From a bacterium (GTDB lineage: Bacteria > SZUA-182 > DTGQ01): a stretch of DNA of 64,000 nt. The notes below the pieces were generated by a model. It did no database searches. It had not been told where the DNA came from and saw only the letters and a program-made list of their open reading frames with translations. The DNA is taken from the NCBI GenBank assembly GCA_040755755.1, contig JBFLZW010000031.1, positions 62,001 through 126,000 on the forward strand, in the 5' to 3' direction. The position numbers were made by a program, and so were the translations under genes. Positions 18,668-27,867 of the stretch are shown piece by piece. How positions within the stretch are numbered: the stretch's first letter is position 1; each line of letters opens with the position of its first letter.

Positions 18668-18944
18668 TAAGTCTTGAGCGATCATCTGCCACGAGGCAGT
18701 AAAGCCAGATATGCCGGCTGCTTGCCGGTGTAATATTGGGGTAAACAGGATTGATACTCTGACATGGGGAGAAGGAATGGTTTTGCCGATAACACTTATG
18801 AGCACTGTTAAGCTCAATCGGAACCGTTCTTTCACCAACATCATCCAATTCCAATGTCGTCGGATAACTGTATGTTCAGCAGGCATTACTTCAGGGTGAC
18901 CCGTTAATCGAAGGGATCGTGAAATCTAGTAAGGAGGATATGCT

Positions 18945-21317
18945 GTGGCCGAGGGTGATACCAAAAAGAACGTGCTTTTGGATAATATACCATGCTGTTT
19001 GCCACTTTTGCCGGTTAGAGATATCGTTGTTTACCCCTATATGATTCTGCCTCTCTTCGTAGGGAGAGAAAAATCCATCAAAGCTGTCGAGCAGGCCGTT
19101 GCCGAGTACGATCGCAAAATCTTCCTTGTCGCTCAGAAAGACTCGAAAGTCGAAGACCCCAGTCCCGAGGAAATATTCCGGTTCGGAACGGTCGGCAACA
19201 TCATGAAACTCCTGAAACTACCTGACGGCAGGCTGAAAATCCTGATTCACGGCCTGATACGGGCTGAGCTGAAAAAGTACAAGGAAGACAAAAACTGCTT
19301 CATTGCCAAAATAAAGAAGATCATCGAGAAGGAGAATACCGAGCATACTCTCGAAGTTGAAGCCCTGATGCGGAATGTAAAATCGCAGATGGAAAAAAGC
19401 CTCTCGCTCGGAAAAGCTCTGCTGCCGGATGTCGTGGTTATCGCCAGCAACATCGATGATCCCGGCAAGCTGGCTGACCTGATCGTATCCAACCTGGTTC
19501 TGAAGACCGATGAAACCCAGAGTGTTCTTGAGATCATCGATCCTGTCCAGCGGCTCAAAAGAGTCAATGAGCTTTTGTCGAAGGAGCTGGAAGTTCTGGC
19601 CATGCAAAAAAAGATCCAGTCCCAGGCCAAAGAGGAGATGGACAAGGATCACCGGGAGTATTACCTTCGCCAGCAGTTGAAAGCCATCCAGCACGAGCTG
19701 GGCCAGGTGGATGAGCGCACCGAAGAAATCAATGACCTGAAATCCAAGATAGAGAAGGCCAACCTGCCGGATGAGGCCAGGAACGAGGCCGAGAAGCAAT
19801 TGTCCCGCCTGGCCAAGATGCACCCTGAAGCCGCGGAATCCGGTATGGTCCGGTCCTATCTGGAATGGCTGGTCGAGCTTCCGTGGAGCATATCAACCGA
19901 GGATAATCTCGACATTGCCCAGGCTTCCAGGGTGCTTAACGAGGATCATTATGACCTGGAAAAGGTCAAGGAAAGAATCCTTGAATACCTGAGCGTCAGA
20001 AAGCTCAAGAAAAATAAAATGAAAGGGCCTATTCTCTGCTTTGTCGGCCCTCCGGGAGTTGGGAAAACCTCCCTGGGAAAATCCATTGCCCGCTCTCTGG
20101 GAAGAAAATTCGTGCGCATCTCCCTTGGCGGTGTCCGGGACGAAGCGGAAATCCGGGGCCATCGCCGGACCTATATCGGCTCCCTGCCGGGCCGGATTAT
20201 TCAGGGAATCAGACAGGCGGGCTCCAACAATCCGATTTTCATGATGGATGAAGTAGATAAAATCGGTGCTGATTTTCGCGGGGACCCTTCGGCAGCCCTG
20301 CTGGAGGTTCTGGACCCTGAGCAAAATTCAGCCTTCACCGACCATTACCTGGGGATACCCTTCGATTTGAGCAATGTCATGTTTATCGCTACCGCCAACC
20401 TCCTCGATCCAATTCTGCCGGCCTTCCGGGACCGGATGGAGATCATCCATCTGTCCGGCTACACCGAGATAGAAAAAATGAAAATCGCCAGACGATACCT
20501 GATTCCCAAGCAGCTGGAGGAGAATGGAATTACCGATAAAGACCTCTCTATCTCGGATCAGGCCACCCTGAAAATTATTAATGAGTATACGCGGGAGGCG
20601 GGATTGCGAAATCTGGAGCGGGAAATCGCCACCATCTGCCGCAAATGTGCAAAACGCAAAGCCGAAGGATCAACTGGCAAGATGAGTGTCGTGCCGAGAA
20701 ACGTCCACCATTTCCTCGGCATCCCCTCCTATCAGAGGGAGCTGGAGTATAAATCGGACGAAGTTGGTGTCGCTACCGGATTGGCATGGACCGAGTCCGG
20801 AGGAGATATTATTCATATCGAAGCTACCACCATGAGAGGCAAAGGAGCTTTGATCCTGACCGGACATCTGGGAGATATCATGAAAGAATCCGCTCAGGCA
20901 GCCCTGAGCTTTGCACGTTCCGAAGCCGAGCACCTGGGTATTGACGGAAACTTCAATGCTGAAAAAGATATCCATATCCATATCCCGGCAGGTGCCATTC
21001 CCAAGGATGGCCCTTCGGCTGGAGTAACCATGGCTACCTCGCTGGTTTCGCTCTTCACTAATAAACCGGTCCGCAAGGATGTGGCCATGACTGGCGAAAT
21101 CACCCTGCGAGGTCATGTCCTGCCGGTTGGAGGGCTGAAGCAGAAGGTTCTGGCTGCCAAGCGAATGGGCATTAACAATATCATTGTCCCCGCACGGAAT
21201 AAAAAAGATATCCAGGATATTCCGAAACAGGTACGTCAGAATATCCATTTTACCTTTGCGGAAAATATGGAAGATATTCTGAATGTTGCCCTGAAGAATA
21301 CGAATGGAAATTCGTAA
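18945..21317 (+). CDS. lon: ATP-dependent Lon protease
   Basis: The 790-residue protein has the full LonA layout: an N-terminal substrate domain (LPLLPVRDIVVYPYMILPLF), a coiled middle region (EYYLRQQLKAIQHELG), an AAA+ domain with Walker A GPPGVGKT (Lys374) and a serine protease domain. The catalytic Ser691 lies in KDGPSAGVTM and Lys734 in GGLKQKVLAAK, 43 residues apart as in Escherichia coli. The start is GTG at 18945 with AAGGAGG ideally placed. The ATG 5 bases earlier is out of frame. It degrades misfolded and regulatory proteins in the cytoplasm. No heat-shock promoter was recognised upstream. Confidence 0.97.
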   Translation: MAEGDTKKNVLLDNIPCCLPLLPVRDIVVYPYMILPLFVGREKSIKAVEQAVAEYDRKIFLVAQKDSKVEDPSPEEIFRFGTVGNIMKLLKLPDGRLKILIHGLIRAELKKYKEDKNCFIAKIKKIIEKENTEHTLEVEALMRNVKSQMEKSLSLGKALLPDVVVIASNIDDPGKLADLIVSNLVLKTDETQSVLEIIDPVQRLKRVNELLSKELEVLAMQKKIQSQAKEEMDKDHREYYLRQQLKAIQHELGQVDERTEEINDLKSKIEKANLPDEARNEAEKQLSRLAKMHPEAAESGMVRSYLEWLVELPWSISTEDNLDIAQASRVLNEDHYDLEKVKERILEYLSVRKLKKNKMKGPILCFVGPPGVGKTSLGKSIARSLGRKFVRISLGGVRDEAEIRGHRRTYIGSLPGRIIQGIRQAGSNNPIFMMDEVDKIGADFRGDPSAALLEVLDPEQNSAFTDHYLGIPFDLSNVMFIATANLLDPILPAFRDRMEIIHLSGYTEIEKMKIARRYLIPKQLEENGITDKDLSISDQATLKIINEYTREAGLRNLEREIATICRKCAKRKAEGSTGKMSVVPRNVHHFLGIPSYQRELEYKSDEVGVATGLAWTESGGDIIHIEATTMRGKGALILTGHLGDIMKESAQAALSFARSEAEHLGIDGNFNAEKDIHIHIPAGAIPKDGPSAGVTMATSLVSLFTNKPVRKDVAMTGEITLRGHVLPVGGLKQKVLAAKRMGINNIIVPARNKKDIQDIPKQVRQNIHFTFAENMEDILNVALKNTNGNS

Positions 21318-21346
21318 TTGGTGACTTCTCACTCTAAGGAGAACAG

Positions 21347-22528
21347 GTGTTTCATATCGCCACTGAGGATGAGATCAAGGCCGGGGCGGTCACGGATGTT
21401 TATTTCCAGCGCACTGAAGAAATCCTGCGGCATGAAGGGATCAATCACCAGGTTGTAGCCGAGGTGACCATGAAGGATGCTTCCCCAGGATGGAATTGGG
21501 GGATTCTGGCCGGCACGGAAGAAGTCACCCGCCTGCTGGAGGGGCTGCCGGTCAATGTCTGGGCCATGTCCGAAGGGACCCTGTTTGGCCTGGAGCAGCC
21601 GGTTCTGGTCATCGAAGGGAAATACCTTGATTTTCTAAAGTATGAAACCTCCCTGCTCGGCCTCCTCTGCCAGGCTTCCGGAATCGCCACCAAATCCTCC
21701 CGCTGCCGCAAGGCAGCCGGAAACCGGATATTAGCCAGTTTCGGAGCACGCAGAATGCACCCCGCCATTGCTCCCATGATCGAGCGCAGCGCCTTTATCG
21801 GCGGATGTGATGGCGTGGCGGTAATCAAGAGCGCCGAGCTCATTCATGAGCTGCCGGTCGGAACCATGCCCCATTCGCTGATTCTGATGCTTGGAGACAC
21901 CGTCAGCGCCTGTCGTGCCTTTCACGAAACCATTGACCAGCAGATACGGCGGGTAGCCCTGATCGATACCTTCTGCGATGAAAAAGAGGAGGCCCTTCGG
22001 GTAGCCGGGCAGCTTGGTCAGAACCTGTTTGCCGTTCGTCTGGATACCCCTTCCTCCCGCCGGGGCAACATGCGGCAGATCCTTGAGGAAGTCCGGTGGG
22101 AATTGAATCTGCGGGGCTTCCAGCACGTTAAATTATTTGTCAGCGGAGGGATCGATGAGCGCAGGATCCTTGAGCTCAACCCGGTGGCTGACGCCTATGG
22201 CGTGGGGACCGCCATCAGCAACGCCCCGGTTTCGGATTTCGCCCTCGATATTGTAGAAGTCGCAGGCAAGCCGATAGCCAAACGAGGGAAAAAATCTGGC
22301 CGGAAAACGGTGCTGCGATGCCCTGACTGCTTTCAGACTCAAGTCCTGGCCGCAACCGCTGAAGGCCTCGGCATTGCTCAACAGGAAGTCATCTGCTCCT
22401 GCGGAACCCCTCTTGAACCCCTCCTCACCCCGCTCATCCACCAGGGAAACGTAGTCCGCCCCCTTCCCTCACCCCAGGAAATCCGCTCCTTCGTCCTCCG
22501 GCAACTTGAGCAGGTGACGTTAGTCTAG
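21347..22528 (+). CDS. pncB: Nicotinate phosphoribosyltransferase
   Basis: The 393-residue protein adds phosphoribose to nicotinate in NAD salvage. It resembles the shorter PncB form related to quinolinate phosphoribosyltransferase (SLLGLLCQASGIAT, FGARRMHPAIAPMIERSAFI, LFVSGGIDE, YGVGTAI). A C-terminal CPDC and CSCG pair looks like a zinc-binding knuckle. The GTG start has AAGGAG 5 bases upstream and follows lon by 29 bases, so they may be cotranscribed. The stop codon TAG is part of a CTAG that is the target duplication of an IS5-type remnant, so the native C-terminus may once have been different. Confidence 0.87.
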   Translation: MFHIATEDEIKAGAVTDVYFQRTEEILRHEGINHQVVAEVTMKDASPGWNWGILAGTEEVTRLLEGLPVNVWAMSEGTLFGLEQPVLVIEGKYLDFLKYETSLLGLLCQASGIATKSSRCRKAAGNRILASFGARRMHPAIAPMIERSAFIGGCDGVAVIKSAELIHELPVGTMPHSLILMLGDTVSACRAFHETIDQQIRRVALIDTFCDEKEEALRVAGQLGQNLFAVRLDTPSSRRGNMRQILEEVRWELNLRGFQHVKLFVSGGIDERRILELNPVADAYGVGTAISNAPVSDFALDIVEVAGKPIAKRGKKSGRKTVLRCPDCFQTQVLAATAEGLGIAQQEVICSCGTPLEPLLTPLIHQGNVVRPLPSPQEIRSFVLRQLEQVTLV

Positions 22529-23141
22529 GTAGTGTATGCAAAGCCTGTAATTTATGTTAAGTCTTTGATATAATGAAAGTATGGAGAAGAACAACAGAGG
22601 AGAATTAACCGATGGACAATGGGAGAGGCTGAAGGCATTGCTTCCCCCACAAAAACCAAAGACAGGGAGACCTGTGGCGTAAGGCTGGTGTCTGGGACAA
22701 GATATTTTCTGTCCTCCAGGCACAGGGTGAGGCTCAAGGTGCTATAGAGTGGGAGGTGAACTTTGTTGATAGCACCATCATCAGAGCCTACCAGCATGCG
22801 GCTGGGGCAAAAGGGGAGACCAATCCACAGAGGCTCTTGACTACAGCCAGGGGGGATTCAGCACCAAGGTACACCTCAGATGTGGTTATGAGTTTACCCC
22901 AGGAGGTATAAGGAATCTCCAGAGGTCGGAGTAAAGATTTTCCCACAAGCTGGTTCAGCAAGGAGAGAGGTCTATACTTTATCCCCTGCTGCTAAGGCCA
23001 CCTCCCTTTCAGGGACTCACTTGTGTTCGCCGCCTTGACAGCGCTTTCGTTTCGCGTAAAGGGCTGCTCAAGTGGTGCAGAGAATTTTCTTTATCGGTGG
23101 CTATGGAAACCCGTTTACCACTGAGGCTTTGCATACACTGC
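22529..23141 (+). mobile_element. Deleted IS5-family insertion sequence
   Basis: Eighteen-base terminal repeats, GTAGTGTATGCAAAGCCT (22529-22546) and its near complement (23124-23141), match at 17 of 18 positions. CTAG duplications (22525-22528 and 23142-23145) flank them. Inside, transposase pieces run plus-strand: ELTDGQWERLKALLPPQKPK with TGRPV at its end (from 22581), then KAGVWDKIFSVLQAQGEAQG with a WEVNFVDSTIIRAYQHAAG motif, then SQGGFSTKVHLRC. About 120 bases are missing between the first two pieces, and stops break the rest. At 613 bases it is too short and too broken to move on its own. Confidence 0.88.
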
Positions 23142-23241
23142 CTAGAAACAGTAGGAATAGGGAATAAAGAAAAGTTTATATGAAGTCATGTTCAAACATT
23201 CAACCATTGACTTACAAAAATTAGAAAAAGGAGGATTAAAA

Positions 23242-23457
23242 ATGGTTGATAGCATTGATGTCCATGATTTACCGGAAGAGGAAGTTAAATTTATTCAGGA
23301 ATTCACAGAGTTTATAAGACAGAAAGTAAGGAGCAATAAAGTGCAAAAAGGAGAAGAAGGGATAGAAGAAGAGATAACAGAAGAAAAAGCCCTTACCGCC
23401 CATTCTTCAAATGTAATTGGTAAACTTACGAGAAGAGAAATCTATGACTACCTCTAA
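23242..23457 (+). CDS. Antitoxin of a VapBC-type pair
   Basis: The 71-residue acidic protein (MVDSIDVHDLPEEEVKFIQE) starts at ATG 23242 with AAGGAGG upstream. An earlier in-frame ATG at 23188 lacks a ribosome site. A run of Glu and Lys in the middle and a C-terminal KLTRREIYDYL, which probably wraps the toxin, are typical of small antitoxins paired with PIN toxins. It overlaps the toxin gene by 14 bases, which implies coupled translation. Confidence 0.75.
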   Translation: MVDSIDVHDLPEEEVKFIQEFTEFIRQKVRSNKVQKGEEGIEEEITEEKALTAHSSNVIGKLTRREIYDYL

Positions 23458-23887
23458 TCTTGCACTCTTGGATAGTAACATTCTCATTTATAGACATCAG
23501 GCTCTTTCGGAGTTTCACACCAGGACAAGAGCACTGTTAAGGAAAGGATTTAAAGGTGATTTGCTTCTTGGTATCTGTCCTCAGGTTCTCAATGAATTTT
23601 ATGCGGTAATTACCAATCCCAGACGGGTGACCGATCCTATATCGCCAGCAGAGGCGGTTAGAGAAATTGAGACATACATTAAAGCTAAAAATATCATAAA
23701 AGTATATCCTAAAGAGGATATCTTTGATGTAACTATCCATCTCTTGAAAACCTATAAGATCAACGATAGAGATATTTTTGACCTGCAATTAGTGGCTACG
23801 ATGATCTCTAATGATATTACCTGCCTTTATCCATATAACCAAAATGATTTTTCCAGATTTAAAGAGATAGAAGTATTAACACCGTAG
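23444..23887 (+). CDS. PIN-domain toxin (VapC-like ribonuclease)
   Basis: The 147-residue protein starts MTTSNLALLDSNILIY at ATG 23444. The PIN acidic residues are visible: Asp in LLDSN, Glu in QVLNEFY, Asp in DRDIFDLQL, with a final NQNDF. Family members cleave tRNA or rRNA when the antitoxin is lost. The partner gene overlaps upstream. A longer frame from 23417 lies inside the antitoxin and is less likely. The AT-rich base use differs from the neighbouring housekeeping genes, consistent with horizontal arrival. Confidence 0.85.
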   Translation: MTTSNLALLDSNILIYRHQALSEFHTRTRALLRKGFKGDLLLGICPQVLNEFYAVITNPRRVTDPISPAEAVREIETYIKAKNIIKVYPKEDIFDVTIHLLKTYKINDRDIFDLQLVATMISNDITCLYPYNQNDFSRFKEIEVLTP

Positions 23888-23956
23888 ATTATAGACTTTC
23901 TCCCCGTTGGTTGCCTTAACCGTCCACAAGGAAAGCGGTATCGTGCTGCCGCAGTC

Positions 23957-24000
23957 CAAAGCGGCTGCCGCTGCTTTTTGCCTTGTTCGTTTGCAAAAAG
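23957..24000. terminator. Possible bidirectional terminator
   Basis: AGCGG-CTG-CCGCT followed by GCTTTTT is terminator-like on the plus strand after the toxin gene. CTTTTTGC (23974-23981) and GCAAAAAG (23993-24000) also pair perfectly and could work on both strands. The converging radical SAM gene ends at 24057. Confidence 0.45.
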
Positions 24001-24056
24001 ATGAGGAACCTGTGCCTGGCAAGGAGGATTGAACCCTTACCTTACCCCATCCCCCT

Positions 24057-25841
24057 CTAACAGCTCCACTGCCCGCGGTTTCTGATGGCCTGGAAGCGGT
24101 GCCAGATCTCAATGAGGAACCAGTTTTTCAGGATCCATCCGATATTCATCCGCAGCAGGCGGGTGGGCCATTCGAGCTCTTTTTTCTCACAGATGGTGTT
24201 TTCACTCAGCTTGCGGACCCTGGCTTTGAGCTTCTGCATTTGCCGGTCCCGCTCGGCATCGTCGGATATCAGCATGATGTCGTCGATCTCCTTCATGGCC
24301 TTGATGGCCAGTTGCATCCGCTTCTCCGTCCGCTCGGCCTTTTTCGGATTTATCAGGCCATAGCGGGCCTTCAGGCGGTTGAGGATCATTCCGGCCTCAT
24401 AGGAGCTGTCGACGATCTCGCTTCTGGTCATCCACCTGGTTTCGTAGCTCAAGACATATTTCCAACTGGGGCTTTCCATTGCCCGGCGATGCTCTTCCAC
24501 CGTGCGGCAGAGGATTTTGTAGCCGAATTTTTCGGGATCCTCGTAGGCCTCGCTCCCCGGATCGATAAAGGGGGCATAGGGAGAGATAAAGGGGATCAGC
24601 CGTCTGGTATGGCCAAATCGTTCCAGCAACAGGCGGCAGTAGTCAACGGTGTTCAGAACCGACTGATAGGTCTGCTTTGAAAGGCCGATCATGAAAAAAA
24701 GGTCGATGCGCCGGCAGCCAAGGCGCAGCGAGGTATCGATCATCCGCTCCAGTTCCTCGTTGCCGTAGGGGCGGCCAAAGGTCCTTCGGACCTCTTCATC
24801 GTGGGATTCAGGGGACATTTCGATATTGAAGTTTGGCACTGCATCGGCTATCATTTCGAGGATATCGTCGGCGGGCGGGACAAAGAACTCCACGGCTACG
24901 GGATTGCGGATTTTCTGTTTCTTCAGCTCCTTCAGCAGCCGCAGGGCATACTGACGGCCCGGCTGCATCATGTCGCCGATGATGATGATCGGGGCATTCA
25001 GGTTGTTGTCGATGGTCTTCATGTCCCTGGCCAGCAATTCAGGATCCCGGTAGGCGGGCTTGGGGCGGTTGCAGTTTTTCCGGAAGGCGTAAGCCGCTCC
25101 TCCGCAGGTCCGGCAGGTGTGGGTGCAGCCCCGGACATTGAAAACCGCCGTAGCAGGATAGTTCAGCCAGTTCTGGTAGGGAGTATATCCGTGGAGGTCA
25201 CGGTATCGCATGACCTTTTTCATGATATGGGAATAATCGATTTTAATGTCGTCAAGATCGGCCGGTACATTGGTCAGGGGATTGACCTGCACCTTTCCCT
25301 GACTGTCCCGCCAGGTGAGGTTGGGAATATGGTCAACCTTGGGGGCAGTGTGGCCATCGGCTTCCTTGAGCGCCGAGATGAGCTGGCGCAGCGGCTCCTC
25401 GGTCGAGTCTCCCCGCATGACGTAGTCGATCTGGGGATAGCAGCGGATCAGTTCTTCATGGAAGTAGGTGGAAGAAAGCCCTCCGAAGATAACCGGTGTT
25501 GCGGGATGGTATTTTTTTACAATCTCAGCCAGAGCAAGACTCCCCTGGACATGGGGCATCCAGTGCAGGTCGATACCGAAGATGCGGGGATGGAGGTTTT
25601 TAATCTCCTCTTCCACATTGTATCGTTTGCTTCGCAGCATCTTCAGGGCGATGTTGATGATCCGGACATGGAATCCGAACCGGCTGAGGTATTCGGAAAT
25701 GCTGGTAAAGCCGATCGGATACATCTCAAAAACCGGTGTCGAAGGAACCAGATCGCTGATGGGTCCAAAGAGAATGGCTTTTTCTCGAAAATCATAAACG
25801 GTTGGCGGATGAAGCAATATCAAATCTGCTTCCTGTCTCAT
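24057..25841 (-). CDS. B12-binding-domain radical SAM protein
   Basis: The 594-residue protein has an N-terminal cobalamin-binding Rossmann region (residues 1-160; GIDLHWMPHVQG, PVIFGGLSSTYF) and a radical SAM barrel with the cluster motif Cys239-x3-Cys243-x2-Cys246 (CTHTCRTC). The C-terminal 100 residues are helical and basic. It resembles the TIGR04190-type group of unknown substrate, a placement made from memory of the family. It starts inside the 3-prime end of selB (4-base overlap), so it is part of the selA-selB transcription unit. Whether its chemistry involves selenium is open: the context suggests it, the sequence does not prove it. Confidence 0.85.
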   Translation of the reverse strand: MRQEADLILLHPPTVYDFREKAILFGPISDLVPSTPVFEMYPIGFTSISEYLSRFGFHVRIINIALKMLRSKRYNVEEEIKNLHPRIFGIDLHWMPHVQGSLALAEIVKKYHPATPVIFGGLSSTYFHEELIRCYPQIDYVMRGDSTEEPLRQLISALKEADGHTAPKVDHIPNLTWRDSQGKVQVNPLTNVPADLDDIKIDYSHIMKKVMRYRDLHGYTPYQNWLNYPATAVFNVRGCTHTCRTCGGAAYAFRKNCNRPKPAYRDPELLARDMKTIDNNLNAPIIIIGDMMQPGRQYALRLLKELKKQKIRNPVAVEFFVPPADDILEMIADAVPNFNIEMSPESHDEEVRRTFGRPYGNEELERMIDTSLRLGCRRIDLFFMIGLSKQTYQSVLNTVDYCRLLLERFGHTRRLIPFISPYAPFIDPGSEAYEDPEKFGYKILCRTVEEHRRAMESPSWKYVLSYETRWMTRSEIVDSSYEAGMILNRLKARYGLINPKKAERTEKRMQLAIKAMKEIDDIMLISDDAERDRQMQKLKARVRKLSENTICEKKELEWPTRLLRMNIGWILKNWFLIEIWHRFQAIRNRGQWSC

Positions 25842-27769
25842 GGTGCTTCCCTTCTTTTTTTCAAAATTCTTTTATCCCCCAGTCTCATAGTCAAATTCGA
25901 AGTGTCGAAATATTCGAGCAGAGCAATAGCGTACTTTCTGGAAAATCCGAATAAATCCTTAAACTCGGCTACCGAGATATCAGTTTTGTGCTGAAGATAG
26001 CTCTGCAGCTTCTGCTGGATCTGCGACAGGGCCTGCTGATGAAATAACAGTCCTTCTTTCAGCTTGATCAATGTGCCTTCGTCGATCAGGTGCTGGATCA
26101 GTCTGGCAACATCGATGCCGGACGCATGGCAGGTCTGTGCCACTTCATCGAGGCCCGGAGGCTGATAGCCTGCCTGGCGGCACATGTCCAGGATTTTGGC
26201 TTTCTGTTTTTCCTCCTCCGGGGTCAATCTGATCTGGTGAGTAGACAGGCTCAGGGTTTTCTCCTGGACAATGATTTTCCCCTGCTCCAGCAGCGAGGAA
26301 ATGATCCGGGCATACAGCCGGGAATCAAGGTCCGGATGCAGGCGGACTTTCAGCTCCTCCCTGGACATTCCCGATTTCAGGGCAAACCGCTGGTGAAAGC
26401 TGGTCAAGGTGTCAATTGCCGCACTCACCAGGCCGTGGAAGACCTCCTGATGAATGACCCATTGGTCGAGCGGATCGATGACAACAATCCGCTGCTTTGC
26501 CTGCAAATGTCCAAGATGACCGGCTATTCTGTCCTGATCGAGATTGAGGCGGGTTGTCAGACGGGCATTGTTGATTCCCTGGATTCCCGCCTGACGGACG
26601 ATGAATTCAAGGCGCGTCAGATCATCTCCCTCTTCCAGAATACGGAGCCCAGAAAGGACCGCCGCATCAGACCGCCGGTGCCGGGATGGAAGGTTGTCGA
26701 TGATGTTTCCGCCTCCGATGGTGATGACCGGAGAATAGGAGCGCACCACAAAGCGGTCTTTGGCCATCAGGGCCAGGGGGGATTCGAGCTGGAATTGAAC
26801 CAGGGCCTCCTGACCGGGTGCAAGCTCCTCCTCCTTGTCGAGCAGGACCGCTCTGGCCAGCACCTCCGATGTTCCGGCATGAAACCGCAGGCGGGCCCGG
26901 TTCTTCAGCGGATGAGGAGCGGACGGGAGAAGGGAAATTCGCCCGTCGAGAAGATAGGAGGCCTGCAAATGGGAAGGCAGTGATACCACATCCCCGCGGG
27001 TCAGGTCTGCCTTTTCCACGCCATGCAGGTTAATGGCCACCCGCTGTCCGGCCAGGGCCTCTTCCACCGACTGGTTATAGACCTGAATTCCCCGGATCTT
27101 GGCCTGTTTCCCGCCGGGGAATATTTCAACGGTCAGGCCCTTTTTCAAAGTCCCCGATAAGAGCGTACCGGTAACTACCGTCCCGAATCCTTTCATGGTG
27201 AATATCCGGTCAACCGGCAGCCGGCAGATACCTCCCGGATTCCGGGGCGAAACGCTTTTGGCCAGTTCTTCAAGGCCCTTGAGCAGAGCCGGGATCCCCT
27301 GGCCGGTCGTGGCCGAGACCGGAAAGATGGGGGCGTTTTCCAGGAAGGATTCCCGGACAAAACTCCTGACATCATCAAGGACCAGCTCCAGCCACTCCGG
27401 ATCAACCATGTCTGTCTTGGTGACCACCACGATCCCCTTCTGGACCTGGAGCAGACGGCAGATATCGAAGTGCTCGCTGGTCTGGGGCATGACCCCTTCA
27501 TCAGCGGCGATAATCAGCATCACCGCATCGATGCCGGTCACTCCGGCCACCATATGCCGCACAAACCGCTCATGACCCGGCACATCGACAATGCCAAGGC
27601 GCTCTCCATCCGGCAGGTCCAGATGGGCAAATCCCAGCTCGATCGTGATTCCCCGCTCTTTTTCCTCCTTCAGCCTGTCCGTGTCAATGCCGGTCAAGGC
27701 CCGAACCAGGGTCGTTTTCCCATGATCAATGTGCCCGGCGGTCCCCAGGATAATCCACTTAGAGTCCAT
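25838..27769 (-). CDS. selB: Selenocysteine-specific elongation factor SelB
   Basis: SelB brings selenocysteinyl-tRNA to UGA codons marked by a SECIS hairpin. The GTPase starts at once ([20 protein letters not shown]) with G2 [12 protein letters not shown]3 DVPGHERF and G4 TKTD, followed by the beta-barrel domains and C-terminal winged helices ([20 protein letters not shown]). The start chosen at 27769 (MDSKWI) has GGAG upstream. A frame 12 codons longer has no signal. The protein is about 643 residues, normal for the family. It lies downstream of selA (98-base gap containing a CAGAGACACAGAG string) and overlaps the radical SAM gene. Confidence 0.96.
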   Translation of the reverse strand: MDSKWIILGTAGHIDHGKTTLVRALTGIDTDRLKEEKERGITIELGFAHLDLPDGERLGIVDVPGHERFVRHMVAGVTGIDAVMLIIAADEGVMPQTSEHFDICRLLQVQKGIVVVTKTDMVDPEWLELVLDDVRSFVRESFLENAPIFPVSATTGQGIPALLKGLEELAKSVSPRNPGGICRLPVDRIFTMKGFGTVVTGTLLSGTLKKGLTVEIFPGGKQAKIRGIQVYNQSVEEALAGQRVAINLHGVEKADLTRGDVVSLPSHLQASYLLDGRISLLPSAPHPLKNRARLRFHAGTSEVLARAVLLDKEEELAPGQEALVQFQLESPLALMAKDRFVVRSYSPVITIGGGNIIDNLPSRHRRSDAAVLSGLRILEEGDDLTRLEFIVRQAGIQGINNARLTTRLNLDQDRIAGHLGHLQAKQRIVVIDPLDQWVIHQEVFHGLVSAAIDTLTSFHQRFALKSGMSREELKVRLHPDLDSRLYARIISSLLEQGKIIVQEKTLSLSTHQIRLTPEEEKQKAKILDMCRQAGYQPPGLDEVAQTCHASGIDVARLIQHLIDEGTLIKLKEGLLFHQQALSQIQQKLQSYLQHKTDISVAEFKDLFGFSRKYAIALLEYFDTSNLTMRLGDKRILKKRREAP

Positions 27770-27867
27770 CCCAAAGCTCCATTCCAAATAAAGAAAAGAC
27801 ACCACACAGACACAGAGACACAGAGAAAAGCACAGGATGTCGCGGTGTCTTTATCTTTTTCAAGGTA

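Noticed and set aside
23888-24056. Possible selC (tRNA-Sec) near the Sec genes
   Set aside because: No cloverleaf with TCA anticodon could be drawn here or in 29311-29455 or 30544-30860.
24801-25994. 397-residue plus-strand frame opposite the radical SAM gene
   Set aside because: Antisense shadow; the minus-strand gene has clear motifs.
27803-27835. CAGACACAGAGACACAGAG string as a CRISPR-like array
   Set aside because: No regular repeat-spacer spacing; it is a simple dispersed string. No CRISPR array was found in the window.
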